Source: Candidatus Parcubacteria bacterium
GTDB taxonomy: Bacteria > Patescibacteriota > Minisyncoccia > Phycocordibacterales > SBAW01
DNA: 5,607 bases
Assembly: GCA_014379165.1 (NCBI GenBank)
Contig: JACMMG010000013.1
Location: 1-5,607, forward strand
Direction: 5' to 3'
The notes beneath the pieces are model-generated. The model saw only the letters and a list, made by a program, of their open reading frames with translations, ran no database searches and was not told where the DNA came from. Both the position numbers and the translations under genes were made by a program. Below, piece by piece: positions 1 through 4,574 of this stretch (position 1 is its first letter; every line of letters begins with the position of its first letter).

Positions 1-868
1 CATATTCTTTTATTTCTTTGACATTTTGTGTTTGGGTTGCCAAGACTTCTACTAAGCTATGTTCAGGGGCAAGCACCATATATGTTGCCCCAAAAAGCGT
101 ATCCGGCCGAGTAGTGAAGACTGTTATTTTTTCCTCCCTTCCTGCTATTGGAAAATCTATTTCCGCTCCTTCGCTGCGGCCTATCCAGTTGCGCTGGTTA
201 ATTTTTGTTGATTCTGGCCAGTCGACGTCTTCTAGATCATCAATAAGTGCATCCGCAAAGTCTGTAATCTTAAAAAACCACTGCTCTAAGTCTTTTTGAA
301 TGACCTTAGTGCCGCAGCGCACACATACCCCTTTTTCGCCTGTTTCGCTTATGGTTTGTTCATTGGCGAGCACGGTTTGGTCTTTAGGACACCAATTAAC
401 CTTCGCCATGCGTTTTTCCGCAAGGCCGTTTTTATATAGAAACAGAAAAAACCATTGCGTCCATTTGTAATACTCCGGCGTATGGGTGCCTATTTCGCGT
501 GACCAGTCATATGAAAGCCCCAGCGCTTTGATTTGTTTGCGGAAATTCTCTATTGCATCGTCAGTAGTTTTTTGAGGCGGAATTCCTGACTTAATCGCAT
601 AATTTTCCGCAGGCAGACCAAAAGCATCCCACCCCATAGGGTGAAGAACGTCATAGCCTTGCATGCGTTTAAAACGGCTGTAGATATCGGTACCCGTATA
701 ATTTTCAACATGTCCTAAATGAATTCCTGATCCGGAAGGATACGGAAACATATCGAGAACATACTCCTTTTGTTTTGTGGAGTCATCATTGGCGGTAAAA
801 GGCTTCTCTTTCTCCCAAATTTCCTGCCATTTTTTTTCTATTTTTGTATGGTCGTATCGGGCAGACAT
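1..868 (-). CDS. leuS: Leucyl-tRNA synthetase, N-terminal 289 residues (partial, runs off left edge)
   Basis: Cytoplasmic class I aminoacyl-tRNA synthetase that attaches leucine to tRNA-Leu. The minus-strand reading begins MSARYDHTKIEKKWQEIW. The class I HIGH signature appears as HLGH at residues 50-53 within PYPSGSGIHLGHVENYT, followed by HPMGWDAFGLPAENYA (about 76-91). A zinc-module segment has C160 (NWCPKDQTVLANE) and C182/C185 (CVRC). The start of the CP1 editing domain shows the threonine-rich TTRPDT at 252-257. The KMSKS loop, the rest of the editing domain and the anticodon-binding domain lie outside the window. The ATG at 868-866 gives the usual LeuRS N terminus. No Shine-Dalgarno precedes it; a weak extended -10 (TGGTACTTT, 885-877) lies eight bases upstream, so a very short or absent leader is possible. 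A terminator at 895-928 separates it from the upstream unit. Family assignment is certain. Confidence 0.97.
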   Translation of the reverse strand, partial: MSARYDHTKIEKKWQEIWEKEKPFTANDDSTKQKEYVLDMFPYPSGSGIHLGHVENYTGTDIYSRFKRMQGYDVLHPMGWDAFGLPAENYAIKSGIPPQKTTDDAIENFRKQIKALGLSYDWSREIGTHTPEYYKWTQWFFLFLYKNGLAEKRMAKVNWCPKDQTVLANEQTISETGEKGVCVRCGTKVIQKDLEQWFFKITDFADALIDDLEDVDWPESTKINQRNWIGRSEGAEIDFPIAGREEKITVFTTRPDTLFGATYMVLAPEHSLVEVLATQTQNVKEIKEY

Positions 869-876
869 TGATATAC

Positions 877-885
877 AAAGTACCA
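877..885 (-). promoter_or_regulatory. Possible extended -10 promoter element for leuS
   Basis: On the minus strand TGGTACTTT fits the pattern TGn plus a -10 hexamer, but the hexamer matches TATAAT at only three of six positions and no clear -35 is visible. The position (eight bases from the ATG, just after a terminator) makes a promoter here necessary if the terminator is efficient. The element itself is weak. Confidence 0.3.
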
Positions 886-894
886 CACAATCTT

Positions 895-928
895 AAAAAA
901 GAAATCGCCCCGGCACGTCGGGGCGATT
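895..928 (-). terminator. Rho-independent terminator of the small helix-turn-helix gene
   Basis: Perfect 10-bp stem AATCGCCCCG (903-912) / CGGGGCGATT (919-928) with a 6-nt loop. Read on the minus strand it is followed by TCTTTTTT (902-895). It lies 27 bases past the stop of the gene at 956-1156 and just before leuS, so it isolates leuS from the upstream unit. Confidence 0.9.
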
Positions 929-955
929 AGCGGTCATTTATTCTGGAAAGGTGGC

Positions 956-1156
956 TTATAGCAAGCACTGATTCAGGGTATTGAGCTCAATACCCAAGCA
1001 CTTAGCTGTGGCCAGCTTATCGCCATCCATAGCCTCGAGGGCTTTTTGGACGGCTTCTCCCTTCATCTCTACGACTGTCTTCCAGGTCCCATCCGGGTGT
1101 AGAAGGCAGAGCGCTGGATCGCGCTTTACCCTCTCGGCTGCGAAATCATTTTGCAT
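956..1156 (-). CDS. Small Fis/NtrC-type helix-turn-helix protein (66 aa)
   Basis: The protein begins MQNDFAAERVKRDPALCLL. Its second half, from about residue 36 (AVQKALEAMDGDKLATAKCLGI and on to NTLNQCLL), has the pattern of the C-terminal Fis/NtrC helix-turn-helix (HTH_8): amphipathic helix, a G-D/N turn, an A-x-x-LGI turn, then a TL recognition helix. The ATG at 1156-1154 is chosen because GGAGGAG (1166-1160) sits at ideal spacing; a longer reading from 1192 would put this SD inside the gene. The recognition helix (TLNQCLL) has no arginine or lysine, unlike the usual TLYRKL, so DNA binding is not assured. The N-terminal half matches nothing I recognise. It sits 66 bases after the membrane-protein gene and ends before a strong terminator, so it may be co-transcribed or use its own promoter. 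The gene is more GC-rich than leuS. That it is a real gene is likely; function as a nucleoid or regulatory protein is inference. Confidence 0.8.
   Translation of the reverse strand: MQNDFAAERVKRDPALCLLHPDGTWKTVVEMKGEAVQKALEAMDGDKLATAKCLGIELNTLNQCLL
976..995. repeat. 20-bp perfect palindrome inside the small HTH gene
   Basis: GGGTATTGAG followed directly by its reverse complement CTCAATACCC. It covers the codons for GIELNTL near the 3' end of the HTH gene, 18 bases before the stop codon. As RNA it would form an 8-bp stem with an AGCU loop; as DNA it would be a symmetrical protein-binding site. A chance occurrence of this length is uncommon in a window of this size. Confidence 0.85.
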
Positions 1157-1159
1157 TGT

Positions 1160-1166
1160 CTCCTCC
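1160..1166 (-). promoter_or_regulatory. Strong Shine-Dalgarno that fixes the HTH gene start
   Basis: GGAGGAG on the minus strand, with GGAGG five bases before the ATG at 1156. It decides the start against the in-frame ATG at 1192. It contrasts with leuS, ychF and the 5561 membrane gene, which lack an SD. Confidence 0.85.
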
Positions 1167-1183
1167 GTGCAAGATCGAAGGAA

Positions 1184-1212
1184 ACAGTACATCGAATCAC
1201 CTACAACTTCAA
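1184..1212 (-). promoter_or_regulatory. Possible sigma70-type promoter of the HTH gene
   Basis: Minus-strand TTGAAG (1212-1207), 17-bp spacer, TACTGT (1189-1184). The hexamers match consensus at four and three positions. Predicted transcription would start near 1177, leaving a leader of about 20 nt carrying the SD. Read-through from the gene upstream is the alternative, as no terminator is visible between them. Confidence 0.35.
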
Positions 1213-1222
1213 TAGTCGTCTT

Positions 1223-2167
1223 TTAGAAAGCTACAGGCTTTGTAAACGGCGGATAGAGCTCTGGGTCTATTGTGCGCTCAAAACACTGTCGGCCTGCGCT
1301 ATGCTTCCAGTTGTCGTTTACCCCGTACATTGTTGGCATTATTGCACGTGAACCCATACCGCGATTGCTGCTGTCTTCGGCGTTAAATTGTGCGCATAAC
1401 GTAAATGAGCGATCGCCTGTTTTTTGATACTCGTAATTCTCTCCAGTTTGCGGATCCATTGGCACTGAGAAGTACGATAGTGGGTCGTTAAGATTCGCTA
1501 GCGTCGTTGGAAGCGTCTGCTTTTGCTGATAGTACGAGACGATCTGCGATTGCAAAGATTGCAGGTCGTTTACTTTTTGCGTGTCAAAGCGCATAAGACG
1601 AGCTTGAGCGGGAGTGCCAACGATAAAGAAGCCTGCAAGAATCGTGAGAATGACAAGAAGGCCTACTCCGTAGTTGATCCATCGCGCGCGCTCTGGGTAT
1701 TGCTCCCAATAGCCCCACAAATCGGCCAAGAAGTGCATGAAGCCTGCGCTTGCGACAAGCAATACGACTGCGATCTTAAGTAAAAAGGCAATAGTAAGTT
1801 CTTCGCCTTGCAGGAATGTTGTTAGAAGAACTATTAAGTCAACAACAATAGTTACACCAGCAAGAAAGACGGTAAGAAAGAGTGCCCAACGTCGCACCCA
1901 AATTTCACGGCGAGTGGAATCGTTTTTTATACTGCGTCGAATAAACCGCATAAGCAAAAGAAATACCGGTGTAAGCACAATAAGCGACGCCATCTGGTAG
2001 GAAATGCCGCCTTGGTACGGGTCGCCCCAATAGCGAAGCGGGTCCGGAAACGCGTAGTTAATGTAATTGAAAATAAGCGCAATGAACGCAACAACACCGC
2101 CATACAGTGTAAGCATCGCACCAGCCCATAAAAAGAAATCCTTGGGGGTAGTTTTTGGTTTGTCCAT
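1223..2167 (-). CDS. Five-helix membrane protein (DUF5671-like) with pseudopilin-like C-terminal domain
   Basis: 314 residues. Hydrophobic segments at about 13-35, 58-77, 94-116, 125-147 and 163-185 predict five transmembrane helices. The first (LYGGVVAFIALIFNYINYAF, then PDP) and the overall pattern resemble the DUF5671 membrane domain common in Parcubacteria; this is recognition by eye. The final helix is followed by an extracytoplasmic-type segment (186-314) reading R-x-x-D-x-x-x-x-x-D-L-x-x-L...YYQQKQTLPTTLANL...PMDPQTGENYEYQ, closely like the C-terminal domain of type II/IV pseudopilins (helix, LP-x-x-L, then DP-x-x-G-x-x-Y-x-Y). C258 and C295 could form a disulphide. The function is unknown; a surface or envelope role is inferred. 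The ATG at 2167 has no clear SD. The HTH gene lies 66 bases downstream. Confidence 0.88.
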   Translation of the reverse strand: MDKPKTTPKDFFLWAGAMLTLYGGVVAFIALIFNYINYAFPDPLRYWGDPYQGGISYQMASLIVLTPVFLLLMRFIRRSIKNDSTRREIWVRRWALFLTVFLAGVTIVVDLIVLLTTFLQGEELTIAFLLKIAVVLLVASAGFMHFLADLWGYWEQYPERARWINYGVGLLVILTILAGFFIVGTPAQARLMRFDTQKVNDLQSLQSQIVSYYQQKQTLPTTLANLNDPLSYFSVPMDPQTGENYEYQKTGDRSFTLCAQFNAEDSSNRGMGSRAIMPTMYGVNDNWKHSAGRQCFERTIDPELYPPFTKPVAF

Positions 2168-2228
2168 AAAAATCAGGTTTTCTAATAAGACGAATAAATG
2201 AAGACTTAATTACCTATACAGGATAACC

Positions 2229-2246
2229 CCAAATAGGCCCTATTGG
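2229..2246. repeat. Short inverted repeat just upstream of the consensus promoter
   Basis: AATAGG (2232-2237), one central C, CCTATT (2239-2244), extended by CC/GG across one bulged A. It ends six bases before the -35 box at 2253, where an activator or repressor could sit. It also lies in the region upstream of the membrane gene at 2167, in which I see no convincing promoter. Function is speculative. Confidence 0.4.
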
Positions 2247-2252
2247 TAACAC

Positions 2253-2281
2253 TTGACAAAATGTACCTTTGGGTGTATAAT
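2253..2281 (+). promoter_or_regulatory. Perfect-consensus sigma70 promoter (TTGACA-N17-TATAAT)
   Basis: TTGACA at 2253-2258, exactly 17 bases, TATAAT at 2276-2281. Transcription should start near 2288, about 35 bases before the ATG of the 41-residue ORF. It is by far the strongest promoter match in the window; all other candidates have clear mismatches. Confidence 0.93.
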
Positions 2282-2312
2282 GGTAACTGACTACGGATGT
2301 GGACTGAACCTT

Positions 2313-2316
2313 GGAG
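2313..2316 (+). promoter_or_regulatory. Shine-Dalgarno of the 41-aa ORF
   Basis: TTGGAGAAAG contains GGAG (2313-2316), six bases before the ATG at 2323. Together with the promoter and terminator it is the main evidence that the short ORF is translated. Confidence 0.75.
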
Positions 2317-2322
2317 AAAGCC

Positions 2323-2448
2323 ATGAGAACGTTTATTTGGTGCGTGGTGATCGCAGTTGGTCTCACTACCAGCGCTGCGATCGGGGCGATCAACCTCGTC
2401 GACAGCCACATGGATGCACTGACGCGCGGTCTCGAACATCACAAATAG
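2323..2448 (+). CDS. Small single-helix membrane protein, 41 aa, unrecognised
   Basis: ATG at 2323 to TAG at 2446-2448. The product begins MRTFIWCVVIAVGLTTSAAI and ends NLVDSHMDALTRGLEHHK. Residues about 4-24 form one hydrophobic segment after a single arginine, so it should be a membrane anchor or uncleaved signal; the last 17 residues are polar and could form an amphipathic helix. I do not recognise the family. Evidence for a real gene is the perfect promoter, an SD at good spacing, and a terminator 17 bases past the stop. The codons are GC-rich (ATC, GTC, CTC, GCG) compared with leuS, which may mean a different origin or constraint from RNA folding, since hairpins lie within the ORF and over its stop. 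A toxin-like or regulatory small membrane peptide is possible but nothing shows it. The transcript might instead act mainly as RNA. Confidence 0.7.
   Translation: MRTFIWCVVIAVGLTTSAAIGAINLVDSHMDALTRGLEHHK
2349..2382 (+). repeat. Hairpin within the 41-aa ORF
   Basis: Perfect 8-bp arms GATCGCAG (2349-2356) and CTGCGATC (2375-2382) enclose an inner 4-bp stem TGGT (2358-2361) / ACCA (2368-2371) with a 6-nt loop. A second GCGATC copy (2387-2391 region) could pair with the same left arm, so two mutually exclusive folds are possible. Confidence 0.7.
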
Positions 2449-2456
2449 TCGAGACC
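2428..2456 (+). repeat. Inverted repeat spanning the stop of the 41-aa ORF
   Basis: GGTCTCGA (2428-2435) and TCGAGACC (2449-2456) are perfect complements with a 13-nt loop that contains the stop codon. It lies directly before the terminator hairpin, giving two stacked 3' structures on the transcript. Confidence 0.75.
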
Positions 2457-2464
2457 AGCACACC

Positions 2465-2502
2465 AACGCCACCGAGTCCTCTTTTGGACCCGGCGGCGTT
2501 TT
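2465..2502 (+). terminator. Terminator hairpin between the 41-aa gene and ychF (convergent)
   Basis: Arms 2465-2479 and 2486-2500 pair over 15 positions with two A/C mismatches and a 6-nt loop; the right arm runs into TTTT (2499-2502), followed by an AC and more T. It should end the plus-strand transcript. It begins six bases past the ychF stop, and in the minus-strand RNA the two mismatches become G-U wobbles, giving a continuous 15-bp stem, but without a U tract on that side. It may thus serve as a 3' stem for ychF mRNA too. Confidence 0.82.
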
Positions 2503-2506
2503 ACAT

Positions 2507-3478
2507 TTACCCGTGCAAAAATTCAATGGTATCACCATCACGAACGACGTACTCCTTCCCTTCCGTTCGTATCCATCCTTTTTCTCGAGCAGCCGCCCGT
2601 GAACCTGCTTCCAAAAGTTTATTCCACTCTATAACTTCTGCTCTAATAAATTTATCTTGAAAGTCGCTATGTATCGCGGCACCTGCTAGTGGAGCTGTCG
2701 AGCCGTTTTTAATAGTCCATGCGCGGGTTTCGTCTTCGCCGGTTGTAAAGAAACTCATGAGGCCCAGAAGCTCGTAACCCTTGCGAATAAGCGCATTGAC
2801 GCCATCATCAAACACCCCGTACTCTTTCCTAAACGATATTTTGTCCTCTGAGTGTAATTCACGCAATTCGCTTTCTACACCCGCATCGACAACAACATAC
2901 GTTGCGTTTGTCTTTTGGAAGAATTCCATGAGCCGCTCCCATCTACCATCGTTCATTTCATCTAAGTTATGTCCGCCACTTTCTTTGTTTAAGACATAGA
3001 GCATCGGCTTTTGTGAAAGCTTTTTAATTTCTTCCGTAGTCGGCTTCTTCTTTTTCTCTTCCTGCTCCATATCGGCAAGCTGGAGTTCCGTATTAATAAG
3101 CTCAATGTCGTGCAGCGGATCAACTTGGCTTTCAACGTGCCCGATGTTCGGGTTATCGAAAACACGCACCACGTGCGCAATAGCGTCTACTTCGCGAATA
3201 TGTGAAAGGAACTGGTTGCCCAACCCTTCACCCTCGCTTGCTCCTTTTACCAAACCTGCGATGTCGACAAATTCAACGGCAGCAGGTACGTCTTTTTTGG
3301 AATTTGAAAATTGAGCAAGTTTTTCACGCCGTTCATCGGGTACCGCAACCACTCCGACCGAAGGGTCAATGGTTGCAAATGGATAATTCGCTACAAGCAC
3401 ACTCTTTTTGGTGAGTGCGTTAAACAGGGTCGACTTCCCTACATTTGGGAGCCCTACGATACCAATACTTAAAGCCAT
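2507..3478 (-). CDS. ychF: Ribosome-associated P-loop NTPase YchF/Obg-like ATPase, short form (323 aa)
   Basis: Cytosolic OBG-family ATPase/GTPase that binds ribosomes and is tied to translation and stress control. Starting MALSIGIVGLPNVGKSTLF, it has the P-loop GLPNVGKS at 9-16, switch/G3 DIAG at 72-75 followed by GLVKGASEGEGLGNQFL, and a C-terminal TGS domain from about 240 (FFTTGEDETRAWTI, then GAAIHSDFQDKFIRAEVI). The nucleotide-specificity site reads NKES (164-167) where classical YchF has NVNE or NVDE. The helical arm between LADM (135-138 region) and KPMLYVL is only about 20 residues, roughly 40 fewer than in E. coli YchF, which accounts for the total of 323 rather than about 363. The ATG at 3478 is chosen because it places the P-loop at the normal distance; a TTG at 3520 would add 14 unlikely residues. 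No good SD; TATAAC lies nine bases upstream. Convergent with the small plus-strand gene, divergent from the ArsR gene. Confidence 0.96.
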   Translation of the reverse strand: MALSIGIVGLPNVGKSTLFNALTKKSVLVANYPFATIDPSVGVVAVPDERREKLAQFSNSKKDVPAAVEFVDIAGLVKGASEGEGLGNQFLSHIREVDAIAHVVRVFDNPNIGHVESQVDPLHDIELINTELQLADMEQEEKKKKPTTEEIKKLSQKPMLYVLNKESGGHNLDEMNDGRWERLMEFFQKTNATYVVVDAGVESELRELHSEDKISFRKEYGVFDDGVNALIRKGYELLGLMSFFTTGEDETRAWTIKNGSTAPLAGAAIHSDFQDKFIRAEVIEWNKLLEAGSRAAAREKGWIRTEGKEYVVRDGDTIEFLHG

Positions 3479-3487
3479 ATCTCTATG

Positions 3488-3493
3488 GTTATA
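3488..3493 (-). promoter_or_regulatory. Possible -10 box of ychF
   Basis: TATAAC on the minus strand matches TATAAT at five positions and ends nine bases before the ATG, which would give a leader of a few bases. No good -35 lies upstream. A second candidate is farther up: TTGAAC (3557-3552), with the 14-bp palindrome beginning at its last base and filling its spacer, then a GACAAT-like -10. Confidence 0.4.
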
Positions 3494-3538
3494 CCCCGAT
3501 TTTGGATATTTTTCATCCAATCTCTTGCCCTATTGTCT

Positions 3539-3552
3539 TATTCGATCGAATA
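3539..3552. promoter_or_regulatory. 14-bp palindrome, likely ArsR-type operator
   Basis: TATTCGATCGAATA is perfectly self-complementary. It lies 18 bases before the ATG of the ArsR-type gene and in the shared region with divergent ychF, where such repressors normally bind their own promoter. The same core with one base changed (TATTCGAGCGAATA) recurs at 3879-3892, past the end of the regulator gene. Two near-copies on both sides of one regulator support a common binding protein; binding itself is inferred. Confidence 0.7.
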
Positions 3553-3570
3553 GTTCAATATGGCCTTGCA

Positions 3571-3843
3571 ATGCATACCAAAGATAAAAAACTTGAACGA
3601 GTTCTCAAGGCGCTTGGGAATGCGCGACGTCTTGTGATAATTCGCTTTTTAAAAAACAAGAAGCGGGCTTCTGTGGGCAGGATTGCTGAAGAACTTAACA
3701 TCTCGTTTAAGGCGACCTCGAAACATCTCGCCCTTCTTACCTCTACAGAAATCCTCACCAAAGAACAACGCAGAAATTATATGATCTTCGAACTGCACCC
3801 TGAGGTGCCCGAAGCGGCGGTAAGTATTATCCGTCTCTTATAA
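3571..3843 (+). CDS. ArsR/SmtB-type winged-helix transcriptional regulator (90 aa)
   Basis: Small dimeric DNA-binding repressor type. The product begins MHTKDKKLERVLKALGNARR; the KALGNARRLVIIRFL segment (13-27) is the family's usual L-G-x-x-x-R-x-x-I-x-x-x-L opening. The helix-turn-helix spans about 36-56 (VGRIAEELNISFKATSKHLALL), and the wing follows (ILTKEQRRNYMIFEL, 61-75). There are no cysteines and no ELCVCDL-type metal box, and the few histidines are scattered, so classical metal sensing through those sites is not supported; the ligand is unknown. The ATG at 3571 is used since the in-frame extension upstream runs through the palindrome and has only weak start codons. No SD is evident. 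A palindromic operator candidate lies just upstream, suggesting autoregulation, and its core recurs after the gene. It is divergent from ychF and convergent with the oxidoreductase gene, its most obvious possible target by function. Confidence 0.9.
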   Translation: MHTKDKKLERVLKALGNARRLVIIRFLKNKKRASVGRIAEELNISFKATSKHLALLTSTEILTKEQRRNYMIFELHPEVPEAAVSIIRLL

Positions 3844-3867
3844 CCTCTGGATGCAATTTTAATTTTC

Positions 3868-3903
3868 ACGTATTTACCTATTCGAGCGAATAGGTAAATA
3901 CGT
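3868..3903. repeat. 36-bp near-perfect palindrome containing the operator core, between convergent genes
   Basis: Seventeen-base arms ACGTATTTACCTATTCG (3868-3884) and CGAATAGGTAAATACGT (3887-3903) are exact reverse complements around a two-base centre, AG. Its middle 14 bases differ by one from the palindrome at 3539-3552. As RNA it would make a 16-bp stem with a GAGC loop and could end both the ArsR transcript (stop 24 bases before) and the oxidoreductase operon (stop 50 bases away). However, neither side has a proper U tract right after the stem, so an operator or cruciform role is as likely. The rest of the 3844-3953 gap shows nothing else. Confidence 0.8.
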
Positions 3904-3953
3904 AATCAATTTGTCTTTTAGTTTTTGACGTGTTGAGGTGAGGACGGTTTTTT

Positions 3954-4568
3954 CTACTCCCCTAACATTCCCAGACGCATTACTTTTTTACGCCATTCGT
4001 TTTTCTTCCATTCGGGAGCCTTTTCGGTAGGACCAAACCGCGAGACTTTCGTTTTAAAGCCTGCAAACCATAATATTCCCCGCTTTATTTCATTGGTATA
4101 GTCGCCGAATAAAAGGAAGATGAAAAGTGGCAATGTGCCTGAAAGTACAACAACCCGCGCACTCTTTCCTTTCAGCCGCTTGCGCCAGCCGAAAGCCGGC
4201 GTGCCTTGGTTTGTCTTGCGCATATTAAACGCAAAGCCCGGTAGCCATATGCGGTCAAACAAGCCTTTCAGTAAGGCTGGCATCGTGTCCCACCAGTTTG
4301 GATATACCAGCACAAAATGGTCACACCAGTTGATTGTTTCTTGCAATTTTTTCAGGTCAGGCTCGAGTTCTTGAATTGTTTTATATCCTTTGTGCAATAT
4401 GGGGTCAAATTTTAATTCTCCGAGATGAACTTTTTTAACTTCATGTCCGGCTTTTACCGCAGCTGTTTCATACAAAAGAGCCAACTCCGCCGAAAGCGTT
4501 TCTGTTACATCTGGATGCCCGATAAGGATCAGTATTTTCTTCTTTCTGCGATCGTGAAAAAAACTCAT
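3954..4568 (-). CDS. Flavodoxin-fold NAD(P)H oxidoreductase (NQO1/KefF-like, Flavodoxin_2), 204 aa
   Basis: Probable FMN- or FAD-dependent NAD(P)H:quinone-type oxidoreductase of the cytosol, transferring two electrons to quinones or similar acceptors. The KKILILIGHPD strand (10-20) followed by VTETLSAELA is the flavin phosphate-binding end; residues 88-114 give the signature VYPNWWDTMPALLKGLFDRIWLPGFAF, nearly the textbook pattern of this family (YPLWW-x-x-MPALLKGW-x-DRV-x-x-PGFAF). Length (204) is normal. A hydrophobic stretch at 144-154 (GTLPLFIFLLF) replaces the usual glycine-rich loop and may reflect membrane closeness or a different acceptor. The ATG at 4568 follows the stop of the membrane gene by six bases, so the two form an operon. 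The ArsR gene is convergent downstream and could respond to quinone or redox stress, but this is inference. KefF-type antiporter regulation is unlikely as no KefC is present. Confidence 0.92.
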   Translation of the reverse strand: MSFFHDRRKKKILILIGHPDVTETLSAELALLYETAAVKAGHEVKKVHLGELKFDPILHKGYKTIQELEPDLKKLQETINWCDHFVLVYPNWWDTMPALLKGLFDRIWLPGFAFNMRKTNQGTPAFGWRKRLKGKSARVVVLSGTLPLFIFLLFGDYTNEIKRGILWFAGFKTKVSRFGPTEKAPEWKKNEWRKKVMRLGMLGE

Positions 4569-4574
4569 ATTATT

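Noticed and set aside
580..730. Two copies of GAATTCCTGA in leuS
   Set aside because: Short, unlinked, and explained by similar SGI-type codons in the coding sequence.
1157..1192. ATG at 1192 adding 12 residues to the HTH protein
   Set aside because: The strong GGAGGAG lies within this stretch and points to the ATG at 1156.
2206..2541. Minus-strand open frame of 111 codons opposite the small gene
   Set aside because: It overlaps the end of ychF and the terminator, has no SD or promoter, and its product is rich in unlikely composition; it is a shadow of the GC-rich plus-strand unit.
2253..2660. Plus-strand open frame of 135 codons across the promoter and the end of ychF
   Set aside because: It begins inside the -35 box, runs through the terminator hairpin and then antisense to ychF; the 41-aa frame has the SD.
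3479..3520. TTG start giving YchF 14 extra residues
   Set aside because: YchF family proteins start 3-8 residues before the P-loop strand; ATG at 3478 fits.
3445..3570. Upstream extension of the ArsR-type frame from a TTG
   Set aside because: It would run antisense through the ychF start and the palindromic operator, and adds residues with no family match.
3941..3953. GGACGG followed by six T as a terminator for the ArsR gene
   Set aside because: The upstream sequence is G-rich with no complementary C-rich partner, so no stem forms.
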